Positions 22,387 to 34,193 of a DNA stretch of 64,000 nucleotides are shown piece by piece (the stretch's first letter is position 1; each line of letters starts with the position of its first letter). The notes below the pieces were generated by a model. The model was not told where the DNA came from. It saw only the letters and a list, made by a program, of their open reading frames with translations, and ran no database searches. Position numbers and translations under genes: made by a program. The stretch spans positions 573,325,241-573,389,240 of the forward strand of contig NC_081410.1 in NCBI RefSeq assembly GCF_030272615.1. Reading direction: 5' to 3'. The DNA comes from Cryptomeria japonica. Taxonomy: Eukaryota; Streptophyta; Pinopsida; Cupressales; Cupressaceae.

Positions 22387-23716
22387 GGAGTCTATAAAGA
22401 CCTTGCATACCTTTCCTCCTGCCTTGCAAGTGGTTTTGAAAAGAGATTTCCTTTGTGTAGGCTCCTTGTCAGGTACCTTCATGGTAGTTACTTCTCTCCT
22501 CATCATCAAAGCCTCTCCTCTTTGAGGATAGCCATAGCTATCAGGAGCATTAACACTTTGATAAGTGTTTGCACTTGCCACACTTTGACAATCAGATTCC
22601 TGCACCAAATTGCTTCTCCTTTCTCCCATGGAGCTAGAAGCCTTCTCTGGACACTTATTGTCCATGTGCCCTTCTTGGTTGTAGTTATAGCACCTAGGAG
22701 GTCCTCTACCTTGGGATATTCCTCTAGAGGGTGGTCTTCTACCCCTAAAGTTTCCTCTTGGATTGTAGCCCCCTCCTTGGTTATAACTACACTCTCCTCT
22801 ATTGCCTTCTTGGTTAGAGTCACCTTGGTATCCAAAACCATTTCCTCTATGTCTGAAAGGGCCTCTTCCCCCTCTTTGTTGTCTCCCTTTACCTCTGCCA
22901 TTTTTTTATTACCTTCTCTTAAAATTTTCCTCCACCTTGATTGCCAATTGAAAGCACTTTTGGACTGTCTCCGGGGTGTGGAGATTCAAATATTCTTGGA
23001 TTGTCAACCTCAACCCATTGAGATATCTTGGCACCTTCTCATCTTCACTCTCTTTCACCTTGGTCCTCACACACAACTTCATGAACTCCTTGGTATAGGA
23101 ACTCACGTCCATCTCCTTTTGTTTCAAATTTTGTCTCCTCCTATGCAATTGGATATTGTAGTCCATTGGGACATAGGCCTCTTTCACCAAGGCCATAATC
23201 TTCTTCCATGTAGCCACTTGTCTCTTTCCCTCTTTCACCCTCTTATCTTGGATGAAATTCCATCAAGTTAGTGCAACCCCTTTCATTTTGGATTGGGCCT
23301 TCTTCACCCTCTGGTGGTCTAGTATGTCTTCACTTTCAAATTTTTTTTCCAAGGAGTCTATCCACTCCATCTAGCCTACAAACACTGGTAGATCCATCTT
23401 CAAATCCATTGTTCTTCTCTCTATGGACTTGATGATACTCATCAGGGGTCTCTGGTCTGTGAGAGCTTCTAGCTCTTTCTGCCTAGGAATCTCCTCTTCA
23501 TCCCCTTCTTCTCTAGAGTCTCTCTCTCCCCTCTCTACTTTGTCCTTAAAATGGTCCATCTCATTTCTCAAGGCCTGATTCTCAGCCCTAACTTCTCTTC
23601 TCTCTACCATATGATTCTTTACTAGGACATTCAACTCAGCATTGGTCATTCTTGAAGGTGCCTCTTGGGATCCCTCTTCTTCTGACAACTTGTCTTCTCC
23701 TTCCATCCAAAGAACA
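22387..23716 (-). pseudogene. E2 gag and protease N-terminus
   Basis: 23371-23716 encodes an acidic, Glu-rich stretch that looks coiled coil. 22909-23238 encodes the retrotransposon-gag domain ('MDVSSYTKEFMKLCVRTK', 'PRYLNGLRLTIQEYL'). The zinc knuckle near 22640-22690 reads CYNYNQEGHMDNKC: its second cysteine is Tyr. It ends with 'CKAGGKVCKVFIDS' at the E3 insertion point, i.e. in the protease active site. A 272-codon + frame (22453-23271) is its antisense shadow. Confidence 0.8.
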
Positions 23717-23722
23717 CTCCTA

Positions 23723-23735
23723 TGCTCTGATCCCA
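23723..23735 (-). other. E2 primer-binding site
   Basis: The + strand gctctgatccca, read on minus as tgggatcagagc, is the initiator-Met consensus with one change (T to G). It lies two bases from the 5' LTR, the same spacing as in E1 and E4. Confidence 0.8.
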
Positions 23736-23737
23736 CT

Positions 23738-25243
23738 TGATGAAGAGCCCTACCCACACACCTAAGGACAAGCCCAAAAAAGGTTAGACTTCTGACACCT
23801 CAAATTATCACCTGGGTCCTGCAAGGGAGGACTCCACACCTTGAATGAAACTATACATAAGTTCACTATGCTTGGGCCTACTCAAGATGAGTAAATGCCT
23901 CAATACCTACCCTACACTATCCTATGACACCCTCCCTAAAGGGGTTAGGATTTTGTTCATTAAAGGCCATTACAAACTATTCCAGGCATTGGTTTTGGGA
24001 TTGGATCCCAATTCCTTATAGCTCCTTTAGAAACCTACCCCCTAGGCTTGTAGCCCTATTTTGTGATAAAATGGATCTTAAATAAAAAATGTTCCACACA
24101 CCCATACAAAAAAATTACCATTTCAAACACCCTTTTTGAGGTTGTACTAATCCCCAAAATGGTTGACCAGGTCTACAATTGTAAGGTCTAATCCCTTTAG
24201 AGGCCAAGAGACCTAATAGGGGCAATTAGGCCTATTTTCCAAAGCAATACCAAACAATGAATCCAAACTACAAAACCAACTCTATGGGAATGCGGGGGAT
24301 GGTGAGTAACCTTTAATTCTAGGGTTGCATGCCTGGAATCCACCTCTATGACATTTTATGATGACTATCCTAAATCTTGTCCTAGGTAGTCACATAGAGA
24401 TGCTTACCTAATTTTGCTCCTTTCTCCACACAACCAAGTTTCCCCTGCAACAAACCATGAAAAATATAAATTATAGATGATTATCTACATCCCTCCAAAG
24501 GAAGAGGCTTCTAATGGACTACAATGCAAGATAAGGCCGTGTTTGTCTAAAACCCTCTCCAAACCCTCAAATTTCGGGCTGCAGTCAGAAGAATGGAGGG
24601 TTCTCTCTACTCCAGTACAATTAGGACTTTAGACCACCACCAAAACAAATATATTTCACCCCTCTATCTACTCCATGGATGGTGGGATTCAAATCAATCC
24701 GTATAGGCACGTGCAACTCCTACAAACTCAGAATGTTTTGGAAAACTGTAATATTTAGTGTTTTATTGCTTCACAAACTCCAATTACTACAGCAACAACC
24801 TTGAGAATAATGTCCACAAGTCTTATATAAATCCAATGGTTGTCCACCAAATTTGGAGTAGGTTGGAGCCGTTGAAAGGCTTCCCCCAACCATATTTCAA
24901 AAAGTTACACTTTTGCACTCAAAAGTTGCATTTTACAAAAGTTGCAATTTTGCAATTTTGTAAAAATGTTGTCAAACTTGCTAAGATTGAAATCCACATA
25001 CATGGATCAACCAAAAACTCATAAAAAATGTCTAAAAACCTATCAAACACAAAACTAAACCATCTAATACCCCTATTGACCACATTGTCCCAATTGGCTT
25101 ATCAAATTGCCTAATTGGTGACATGGGTTACATGGTGGGGTTTATTGCATACATGAAACATAAGACACACTAAGACACTCTAATGATCCTATTATTCATC
25201 CTGAAGGTCATGATTCAAGTGTTGATGAGGTGGCCTTGCACGA
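23738..25243 (-). repeat. E2 5' LTR
   Basis: It starts on + TGATGAAGAGCCC and ends ...CCTTGCACGA, where the final CCA of the partner has become CGA. It is 1506 bp, against 1513 bp at 10657-12169. Confidence 0.87.
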
Positions 25244-26105
25244 AACCCTAACTAATTAGACCTAGCCCTACAATTTATAATATTTTTCTTATGGCTTCTT
25301 GCAATTTGCGTGAGTTGAATAGTTTTTATTTATTGGTTTTTGTCTGTCTGGAGAAGTTTTGAGGATAATAGGAGTCAGGTAAGCTGAAATCACAAGGTAC
25401 AATTTTATATGCATTACAGATCAAACAATTGTTGATTAAAAGAATAGGCACCTCAAAATAATCAAATATGATGTCTATAAGAAATAATTAGATACTGGCA
25501 TTAACACTACATACAATTTTGAATTTTTTATTTTTCTTAGTAAAGAGACACCATTAACAAACAAATCTAGAATGAATTATTCAGTGATAACAAGAAATAT
25601 CTAAAGTTGTCTATACTAACCACATGAGGCTCTAACTTATCATTTGTATAAAAAATGAGTCATTACAAGAAGGAAAAGTACCTGAAGCTTCTTACACCAA
25701 CCTCATTATTCAAAGGGATAGACTCTCAATAAATTCTGAACATAAAAATATTTGATATCAATCTAATGGATTAAAAATCTAAAACACAACAAAAGAGATT
25801 GTTTCTTTGATTCGCAAAAAATAGGGGAAATAAAAACCCAAACAACTAAGGTTGAAGACACGTAAATTTCCTCCTATTTATCATAAAATGAACATTTATA
25901 AAAATAACTTATAGTGAGAAATACAGTATTGATTACAAATTATCTGTAGCTATCTATAGTTGCACCCAATCCTATTAAATTTGGAGTTGAGCTATCTGTT
26001 TTTCACTACAAACATGTCACAAATAAATGTGTTGATGCACAAAACATTCTTATTTCTAAAAACTGTTGTTCCAAAGATTCTTCCCCACTCAACTCAGAGC
26101 ACAAC
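25244..26105. other. Spacer between E2 and E4, nothing recognised
   Basis: AT-rich, no long open frame and no retroelement motif. It should be the right-hand flank of E2, so with 9982-10656 it represents older DNA into which E2 inserted. Confidence 0.5.
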
Positions 26106-26110
26106 AAACT
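26106..26110 (+). other. Left target-site duplication of E4 (AAACT)
   Basis: AAACT directly before the LTR start TGGTGCAG at 26111 equals AAACT at 30689-30693 directly after the other LTR. Confidence 0.85.
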
Positions 26111-26826
26111 TGGTGCAGTCATCAGTTGGGAGGGACATCAAAAGAGATCAATCCGGACTGGGCAGCAAGAGTAAACACAATAAAAATAAGAAACTATTAT
26201 GGGAGGCAATGCAGAACTTAGTGAATTAGATCATTAAAACTGTTTATAGATAACTGATAACATTTGGGTTACAAGATTCAGCTCACTGGCCTACTACAAA
26301 CATGCTTAATTATAGAACAAGTCACTCCCGGACCTCCAAACCTAAGATCTATCTACTATATTCTATCTTATCTCTTCTTACTTTCTTCCTTGACTTCTAA
26401 TGCTCAATTACAATGATTTATATGATCCAAAGGGATCCGGTCAGCCCAAAAAGGATCAAATGCTGATGAACAAGACCAAACATGTAAAGCCAATAGGTCG
26501 GCCTCTGCCCAAGAGATTCCTGCAGAAAATCCAAAGGATAAAGTGCAGATAAAAGGGAAGGTCAACCACACACCAAAGAACATTGGAATCAATGCATCAG
26601 GCTCTGCAAGCTATGAAAGGGATCTGGTAGAATCACTAATGTAAATAGGTCCAAACTATTTGGGTGCTAGAAAAGTGTCTCGAAAACCATAATCAATAAC
26701 TTGCTAAAAAATGATCCAAATGCTCCATGGTTTAGGAATAAGGAATATGATCATGTCCTCAAGAGAAATCCAACTCCACAAGACCCGGTGAGCCAATGCA
26801 TGAAAATGCAAAATGAAATGTTGAAT
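26111..26826 (-). repeat. E4 3' LTR, truncated
   Basis: It matches 29899-30688 from TGGTGCAGTC up to 'aaaatgcaaaatgaaatg', then passes directly into the internal sequence 'tctgaggttgttgaagaag'. About 85-90 bases of LTR, ending in the terminal 'gatgctcctacatca', are missing. Confidence 0.82.
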
Positions 26827-26829
26827 CTG

Positions 26830-28130
26830 AGGTTGTTGAAGAAGTGAGTCTCTCACTTTGTCGGGGTCAGAGGAAAACCAAGGCGGTCTACCTCTACCTA
26901 AGAAATCCAAGATGAATCTTCAACTGGTTTGTCCTTCCACTTCACAAGATACTCCTTATACTCTCTACTTCAGGTGCTACACCCAATCCTACTATCCAAA
27001 ATATCTTCAATCTGATTTGACTCCTTCTGGGGCAACTGTTTCTCCAATTTTTCAATGTTGTCCTCACTGAATTTCAGTTCATGATACTCATATAGATCTA
27101 CAATGTTAAATGTAGGTTAAATACTCAAACTATCCAGTAACTCCACTTCATATGCATTTCCAGAACTGAACTTCCTCAATATCTTACAAGGTCCAAACTT
27201 TCTCATCTGCAACTTGTTATAGGTTCCAACTAGAAATCTCTCTTTTCTTAGATACACCATCACTTCATCACCAACTTCAAATTCCTTATGTCTTATTTTC
27301 TCATCTTCTTTCTCCTTATACTTGTTGTTTATGTCCTCCAAATACTACTTAACCTGAATATTTAAGGCCTTCAAGTGATCTACAAAGTCTTCTACCTTTG
27401 CACTTTGCATGTCTTCATTACTAACATCTCTTAATTCTAATATACCTCTAGGGTGTGCTCCAGTAACAATCTCAAAACATTTTCTTTCGGTACTCCCGTT
27501 CACTTAACTATTGTAGGCAAACTCTACTTGTGCAAGAATCAAATCCCAACTTCCAGTCTTTTCTCCAACCAAGCATCTTAACAAATTTCCCAAACTCTTG
27601 TTTACTACCTCTGTCTGTCCATCCATTTGTAGGTGAAAAGTAGAACTGAACTTCAAATCTGTCTTCATCTTTTTCCAAAGCATTCTCCAAAAATAACCAA
27701 TAAACTTAGTATCTTTGTTTGAAACTATGCTCTTAGGTAATCAATGCAATCTCACCACTTCCTTAAAAAATAGGTTAGCTATATGAATTGCATCTGATGT
27801 CTTCTTACAAGGTATGAAATTAGCCATCTTTGAGAATCTATCCACTATCACAAATATAGAATCATTCCCTCTTTGCATCTTTGGCAATCCAAGTATGAAA
27901 TCCATGCTTATATCCTCCCATGGTCTCTCTGGTATTATCAAAGGCTTATACAATCCCACATTCGGACTACTTCCTTTTGCAACTTGACAAATTCTATAGC
28001 TCTGCACATATCTATTAACATCCTTATGAATCTTGGGCCAAAAGTACTTCTCACTCACCAATGCAACTTTTTTGTCAATGCCAAAATGTCTAGCTAGTCC
28101 TCCACTATGTTTCTCTTTTATTAGGTTCTT
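26830..28130 (-). pseudogene. E4 integrase with chromodomain-like tail
   Basis: 27741-28061 encodes the zinc-binding and core start ('SYRICQVAKG', 'PWEDISMDFILGLPKMQRG', 'FSKMANFIPCKKTSDA'). 27117-27341 encodes the C-terminal barrel ('FEVGDEVMVYLRKERFLVG', 'KFGPCKILRKFSSGN'). A chromodomain-like block ('YKEYLVKWKDKPVEDSSWIS') lies near 26900-26960. The region after 'KDTKFIGYFWRML', missing in E1, is present here. Stops near 27540 and 27740 inactivate it. Confidence 0.82.
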
Positions 28131-28817
28131 TATGCTCCGGATGCTTAATCTTCTTAGGAACTAAGGCAAAACACACATTCTCATGTCTCATTCCATCCAC
28201 TAAACAGATTCTAGTATTTGTACAGACTTCACTCTTTAAAGGCTCCTCCAAGGGTAACAAGGTTTGTTTAATCCCGTTTGCTACAATAATGTACATGTTC
28301 TTTATCCCATCATGTATCACCTGTCTATCAAACTACCAATGTCACCCAACAAAAGGTGACAAATGTCCATAGGCATTACATCACACAAGACTTCATCATG
28401 ATAATTCCCAATTTTCAATTTCACCAAACATTGCTCACTTACTAACAACTTATGATCATCCTGAATCCATGCTATCTGATAAGGCTTAGGGTGTTTAAAT
28501 ATTTCCAACTTCAACTTATTCACCATCTGTTCAGAAACAAGATTATCTGAACTACCACTATCAATAACAACTTTACAACACTTACCAGATACCTTACATC
28601 TGGTTTTGAACAAATTTCTCCTCTGTAAGGGATCCCGATCTCCTCCAGTATGACACAAAGCTCTCCTCATCATCAATGGTTCTCCATCTTTTGGTTTGTT
28701 AGTTGATCTGGTGGGGCTTTCTTCTACCAATGTTGTTCTTCTAGTTTTCTCTATCTTCTTAGATTTGAAAGCATGATGTCTTTCTCCTCCACACTTATAG
28801 CAAGTTCCTCTAAACAC
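28125..28817 (-). pseudogene. E4 gag C-terminus and protease, fused to integrase by deletion
   Basis: A 166-codon open run carries the zinc knuckle (CYKCGGERHHAFKS, last cysteine changed to Ser), then the protease active site 'VVIDSGSSDNLVSEQMVNKL' and 'MPMDICHLLLGD'. It is therefore a better preserved protease than that of E1. A linker ends 'RHENVCFALVPKKIKHPEH', after which the frame runs straight into bases of the integrase zinc-finger region. Confidence 0.83.
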
Positions 28818-29850
28818 TAGATCTTATCTTGTCTTCTATCATCTTTTCTAAAATTTTCACTCTCATAGCCATCTGGTTCTCTCCTCAAGTAGAAATTTTT
28901 GTCATCCTTCTGGTATGAATTACCTTATTTACTTACTTCCTTGTCCTTTTTTCTGATCCATACAGGTTCCTCTTCCTCCTTGAAATATTCCTCCGAAAAA
29001 CATTCCACCTCTACCTCATTGTCTCTGCTCTTGTCTTTTGTTCAACTTTTCTTCTTCTTTTAGGGCATACTGGTATGCTTCTTCAACACTCTTCAACTTG
29101 ATCAAACTAAGTTCATCTTGTATAGGCATCCGTATTCCATTCAAATATCTTGCAACTTGTTCAACCTCATCATCGACATGCCTGGATCTGATATTTAACT
29201 TGGAGAATGCTTCTATGTACTCCTTCATAATAGATTCCTTTTTCTTCAAGTTCTAAAACTTTTGAAATAGATTTACTTGATAATCAACTAGTATAAACTT
29301 CAATTTTAACTTAGCAACCATCCACTCCAATGATTTGATCTTATCTTTACCTTTTCTCTGTATATCAACCTACAAATGCTCCCACCAAAGAGATGCATGA
29401 CCTTTCAACTGGGTACAGGCATACTTCACTTTTCTTTCCTCTGCGATGTTCTTAAAATCAAAGTATTTCTCCATCTCTGAGATCCAATCCACCAATTCAT
29501 CTAAATCCAACTTTCAATCATACTCCTGTAGGGTAAAATGTGGTTTAGTGTTCTCTCTACTCAAAACCCTCAAGAACCTTTCTTCATTTGGATCGATCTC
29601 TCTTGGATTTGCTACTTGTTCTGCCTAGGTCTCTTCTTCCTCATCTTTGCGTACATCTTCAATATGTCAGCCTCTTCTCTGGGCTGTCTCAGTGACTTCC
29701 AACCCAGCTGCAATTCCTTGCAACATTTTCATCACAGCAGGGTCTAAATTCCCACGTGCTCCACCATTCCTATTTCCTCTTCAGGCCATCTTCATGCCAG
29801 TTCTCTACAGCTGCAAGTTGGATTCATAGTCCATTGCCCTACAACAAAAT
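28818..29850 (-). pseudogene. E4 gag, capsid part
   Basis: 29016-29249 encodes 'EYIEAFSKLNIRSRHVDDE', 'EQVARYLNGIRMPIQDELS', 'AYQYALKEEEKLNKRQEQRQ', matching E1 gag. The N-terminal part (29446-29788) aligns with E1 2439-2760. The start ATG would be near 29788, where + 'ggccat' is found. Stops are scattered through 28840-29010 and 29250-29640. Confidence 0.75.
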
Positions 29851-29884
29851 TCTCGGGACAATGCAATCTCCCAAATGAAATATT

Positions 29885-29896
29885 GCTCTGATACCA
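29885..29896 (-). other. E4 primer-binding site (initiator Met tRNA)
   Basis: The + strand gctctgatacca is the exact complement of tggtatcagagc and lies two bases from the 5' LTR. Confidence 0.88.
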
Positions 29897-29898
29897 CT

Positions 29899-30688
29899 TG
29901 GTGCAGTCACCAGTTGGGAGGGACCTCAAAAGAGATCAATCCAGACCAGACAACAAGACTAAACACAACCGAAACAAGAAACTATGATGGAGGAAATGCC
30001 AAATTGACTCAATTAGATCATGAAAACTGTTTACAAATAATCAATAACATCCGAGTTACAAGATTCAGCTCACTGGCCTATGACAAACATGCTTAATTAT
30101 AGAACAGGTCACTCTCTGACCTCCAAACTTAAGATCTATCTACTATATTCTATCTAATCTCTTGTTACTTTCTTCCTTGACTTCTAATGCTCAATTACAA
30201 TAATTTATATGATCCAAGGGGATCTGGTCAACCCAAAAAGGATCAAATGCCGAAGAACAAGACCAAATGTGTAAAGCCAATAGGTTGGCCTTCGACCAAG
30301 AGTTTCCTTCAGAAAATCCAAAGGATGAAGTGAAAATCAAAGGGAAGGTAGCCACATGATAAAGAACATCAGAATCAATGCACAAGGCTTCCCAAGCTAC
30401 AAAAGGGATCTGATAGATTCACTAATGTAAATAGGTCCAAATGGTTCCAGTGCTAGAAAACTATCCCGAAAACCAGAATTGATAACTTGCCAGAAAATGC
30501 TCCAAATGCTCCACGGCTTAGGAATAAGGAATATGATCATGTCCTCAAACAAAATCCAACTCTACAAAATCCGGTGAGCCAATGAAAGAAAATGCAAAAT
30601 GAAATGCTAAAACTGCAAAATAGAAACAAACAAAAAGAAAATATTTCTGGTTGATGCAAGATTGCCAAGAACTGATGCTCCTACATCA
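29899..30688 (-). repeat. E4 5' LTR
   Basis: It starts on + TGGTGCAGTCACC and ends CTCCTACATCA; 790 bp. It is homologous to both E1 LTRs, so E1 and E4 belong to one family. Confidence 0.88.
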
Positions 30689-30693
30689 AAACT
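30689..30693 (+). other. Right target-site duplication of E4 (AAACT)
   Basis: Perfect copy of 26106-26110. Confidence 0.85.
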
Positions 30694-31812
30694 TGATGCT
30701 GCATACAAAATATTTTCCTCCTTATCTGTTCCTTGATGTCCTTACTTATTTTTTTCTCACATATTCAAAATTCAAATTTACCTATTAGTATTTAATCTTC
30801 TGCAAAAAACACTAACTGCTACTGGTACATGTCAAGAGCAAGTAGGAGGGACCAAGATCCCAAAAAAAATTTAGGAGCAAGTAGGAGGGATCAAGATCCT
30901 ATAAATCCAATGGAAGTCTCTCAAAGGTTGCTGGCTATAAGAAAGCTCAAGACAAATAGTTTTTGTCACAATTAGAAAAGAAAGCTCAACCTCATTACTG
31001 ATACAAATTATTTTTTATGAGAAAAAAGGAATTGAGTCAGTGGACACTAGAATCTAAAATAAAGAGAATGTAAACCTGGCCATTTTGTTGGAGTTACATC
31101 CCTTCTTTCAAGAAGTACACCAACTTCTACTTGTTGGGTCCCCTAGAAAATAGGAGTGCAAATTCAAAATCATAAAACATTTTCTATTGGAGATTGTAAT
31201 CCCAACTATTTCTATTATATAGTGACTTTCTATCCTCCATATGCATGTTTGTATCTCTTGTATCTACAGTTAATCTGCAACATTAAAGATGAGCATTGAA
31301 GGAAGATTTTTGCAAGAGTTGATTTGATAAATCCAATCTGTCAACTGTCCCAACTACATATTTCACTCACTTTATGCGTGTTCTAAAATATGATACTATA
31401 TTTTGTTTATTCTATATTCCCTAAGTGTTGGTCTGCTATATATTGAATGAGTTTCTATTTTGTATTTACTCTATCAGTAGAATCCAACTCTACAGAACTA
31501 TAAGCTGTAATATGTAAGTTTGAATGTGCTAAATTTTGTTATAATGGTATCTAATGTATTTCTCCATGTTTCCTTCTTTTTCATTAATTGTTCCTGAAAC
31601 AATGTCAGTCTCTCGCATAGCTCTAAGATATAGTATAGGTTCATAGGACTTAGAACACATAGGTTAGAATGAACAAGAGGAAAATAGATATAGTGGGATT
31701 AAACTTACAATACTAATAAACAATAGCATTTAGTTCAGTCATAAAGACCAATATTTGATAAAAAATTTTATGGTGGAAGCAATCTGCAAATATTTAGTAC
31801 TTCACATTTGAA
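30694..31812. other. Unassigned DNA right of E4
   Basis: No gene or element motif. A small direct duplication, 'gagcaagtaggaggga(c/t)caagatcc', occurs at about 30837 and 30873. Otherwise nothing is recognised. Confidence 0.5.
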
Positions 31813-32414
31813 TCTTTTCCTTAAGACCTCTTGAAGCAGAAGGAAACCAACAACTAAAATTGTTCAATTCAAGCAAATTACAAGAAACCAAAAAATTATT
31901 ATTAGAAACCATAGGGATAGGTCTAATTAGTTAAGGTTTAGTGATCATAATTTAAGTCTCTTTCGATTGGAAAGAAAACAATATTCATTGTAAGCTGTGA
32001 CTTTTAACAGATGTATATTTTTGAACAAATTCATTTTAAAATATAGTAATTGATGCATTTGATTTACATTTTTAACAGATACATTTAAATTATATATTCT
32101 TTGTGGATTTTGCAACCAAACTATGTGCTAGATTGTGTAGGGGAGGGAGACTGATATTGTGTGATGTTCAATAGGTGCAATAGTATTGGGATGCTTAAGC
32201 CCATAAGTGGGAGTGAAATAATTTAACACCTATCTAATTATTGACACAATCATTGATGTTCTTTAAGGGGTCCTTTGATTAAAATATAAATATCCTTGTT
32301 AATAAAATCACATGCAAATTTTGGCAATGACATATGACTATCCACCCAAAAAAGACATATATACCAAAATAGCAAATCCAATTGAATTCTATCCAAACCC
32401 ATATGTCCCTCTAG
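31813..32414 (+). repeat. Dispersed repeat R1, copy a
   Basis: From 'cttttccttaagacctcttg' to 'ccatatgtccctctag'. It matches 35309-35923 with few differences. It ends exactly where the E5 LTR starts, so the E5 LTR inserted in or next to it. No coding capacity is seen. Confidence 0.8.
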
Positions 32415-33492
32415 TGTCATAAAATTGTGACCCCTACAATTTTAACCACATTTGGGGTCCTCACTTTGGCAACAACATCTCCTTCCTAACCAAGACCTAT
32501 TTCTATATTTCTAACCCTTCTCTTTTTCTCCTTTATGTCTCGTGGTTGCTTTGTATCTTGTTTGGGGCCCAAAATAGGGTAGGACAGGGGTGTGGCACCC
32601 TTTTCCCCCCTAGGACAAGGGAATGGTGCCCCTGTCCCCTACGAAAATGGCATGGCACTCCTGTCCCCACCTCCTAGGTTGGTCCTATTTGTAGGTTGCC
32701 CAATCTCTTATGCACTTCTTGTCTTTGGGGTTTGTTATTCCACTTTATCGACCTTCGGAGGTTGAAAGTTAATCCTTGAGGCATGTATAAAAGGGAATTC
32801 AATATCCTCATTCAAAGGAGGGAAGAGGATAGATGGATGGATAGCACATAGATGGATAGAGAGCATAAGGAGAAGATACAAGATTTCAAGGTCATCATCA
32901 AGCATTGAAGTCTTCTTCATTCATCCATGGGAGCAAAATTACAACATTAATTTGCAAGCATGTGTATGTGTTAGGGTTTTGTTATGTTACATGCCATTTC
33001 ATACAACATTTGTGATTACATTCAAGAAGCAAAGCAATCATCATCAACAAGTTGCAGATCTACAAGGTATACATCTCCATTGTTTACATTCAAGCATTTG
33101 CAATTACTTTCTTTCTAGGTCGATTCCTCAATCAAGGTTTGACTGAGGCAAACCCCTATCCACAAACCCCCTTTCTTCTCTTTTCTATGTGTAGGTTGCA
33201 GGTGTGCAACTATAATTTCAGGTTTGGGCTTCATTTGCAGAGACAAAAGAACCCTTTTCATTTCACAGATTTTGTGGCGGACAATGTACTTTCTTGCCAC
33301 GGTCCCGACGAATTTTCTCCAAATTTGCAAGGAAAATCTGTGTCAGTTTAATTAGCTCAGATCCAAAGTTACAGTGTGATCCCAAACTGGTAGCACCTCA
33401 TTTCACTCATTTCCTCTCTTTCTACATAGTCAAGAAGTCAACTTTCTCATTTATAAAAGAGGGTAAATCACACTTCAACCACTTGCAATTCA
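32415..33492 (+). repeat. E5 5' LTR (rest of element missing)
   Basis: It starts TGTCATAAAATTGTGACC and ends ...GCAATTCA. A TATA box (tataaaag, 32786-32793) is followed by a purine-rich leader, as in an LTR promoter. A primer-binding-site-like sequence follows directly. Beyond about 33520 the sequence is that of a different LTR, so E5 has lost its whole internal region. Small open frames at 32952-33497 lie inside the LTR and are not genes. Confidence 0.68.
32786..32793 (+). promoter_or_regulatory. TATA box of the E5 LTR
   Basis: tataaaag lies about 370 bases into the LTR and is the clearest TATA box among the LTRs here. A purine-rich stretch with 'gatggatggata' lies downstream. Confidence 0.5.
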
Positions 33493-33493
33493 C

Positions 33494-33507
33494 TTAGTAT
33501 TCAGAGC
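33494..33507 (+). other. E5 primer-binding site, imperfect
   Basis: tagtattcagagcc resembles the initiator-Met consensus tggtatcagagc with one substitution and one inserted T. Its position two bases after an LTR ending in CA supports the call. Confidence 0.55.
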
Positions 33508-33522
33508 CATGCCTCTCTTGGA

Positions 33523-34193
33523 TCTGGATCTTATTTATTTAATTAATTCATTTAACATCTTCTAAGCCTTTTCCTCAAAATTTTTATTTATTTAAATTAT
33601 CTTTTGTCTAAATTAATAAAATATTTTTATTTATTTAATTGGTCCAACTTCCTCTATTAAATAAATAAATATTTAATTAATTAATTAATACATTACCTTT
33701 TTCCTTTATGACACATGTCATTCTTTTCTTAATTTTTTTCTTCCTATCCCCTTTGTTATTTTATTATTTCTTCTACCTACCCTTCAATCCTAGTTGACCA
33801 TTTATTTCTTTCACCTCTTAATCTTATCCTTCCATTTTTTAAAGTGTCTTCTATATAAGAAGATTTTTTCTCTCTTTCTAACACCTAATGCGACTACCAA
33901 GCCTTCTTATGATCAAGCGACTTCACAACCACAATCCATTATTTGTTGAGCTCTTATGCACATACAAAATCTAAGAGAAAATTTATCAAACAAGATCAAT
34001 GGAGATAGGAGACAATGGATATTAAAACCCTACTTGGCATGTGAATGGTATTATTGTTCAATTTGTTGATTTGCATGATTTTAGGTATCTTCATTGGTGT
34101 ATGGTGGATGTTTTATTGTAGGACTAGGATTTGTTGTGGTTGGATCTTTGTGGTTTTGCAATAGTTTGTCATCATCATTTTTCACCATATACA
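33523..34193 (+). repeat. E8-family LTR fragment, copy a
   Basis: It matches the E8 3' LTR (55052-55819) from 'tttatttaattaattcattta' to the terminal 'caccatatac' (caccataaaca in E8). The first 90 bases or so are missing. No primer-binding site follows, so it is a solo or truncated LTR. Confidence 0.8.

Larger units (their letters stand above)
10657..25243 (-). mobile_element. E2: Ty3/gypsy chromovirus-type retrotransposon hosting E3
   Basis: Long LTRs at 10657-12169 and 23738-25243 bracket a reverse-oriented gag-pol interrupted by E3 (14799-22386). Without E3 the element is about 7.0 kb. Domain order on the minus strand is gag (23716 down to 22387), protease (14793 down), RNase H, integrase and chromodomain; most of RT is absent. 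Flanking pentamers AACTT (10652-10656) and AACCC (25244-25248) match at three of five bases, differing by C/T transitions, and may be a decayed target duplication. Confidence 0.87.
26111..30688 (-). mobile_element. E4: internally deleted relative of E1
   Basis: LTRs at 26111-26826 and 29899-30688 and a perfect 5-bp target duplication define a 4.58 kb insertion. gag, protease and integrase are closely related to E1, but RT and RNase H are completely missing: protease linker joins integrase zinc finger near 28125-28135. Compared with reconstituted E1 (about 6.2 kb) it lacks about 1.5 kb internally and about 90 bases at the outer edge of the 3' LTR. Confidence 0.9.

Noticed and set aside
22453-23271. 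272-codon open frame on +
   Set aside because: It lies wholly antisense to E2 gag, has no recognisable domain and a biased Leu/Ser composition from the reversed Glu/Lys-rich coding strand. A shadow frame.
32952-33497. Several small coding frames on both strands
   Set aside because: All lie inside the E5 LTR between its TATA box and primer-binding site, where no protein is expected.
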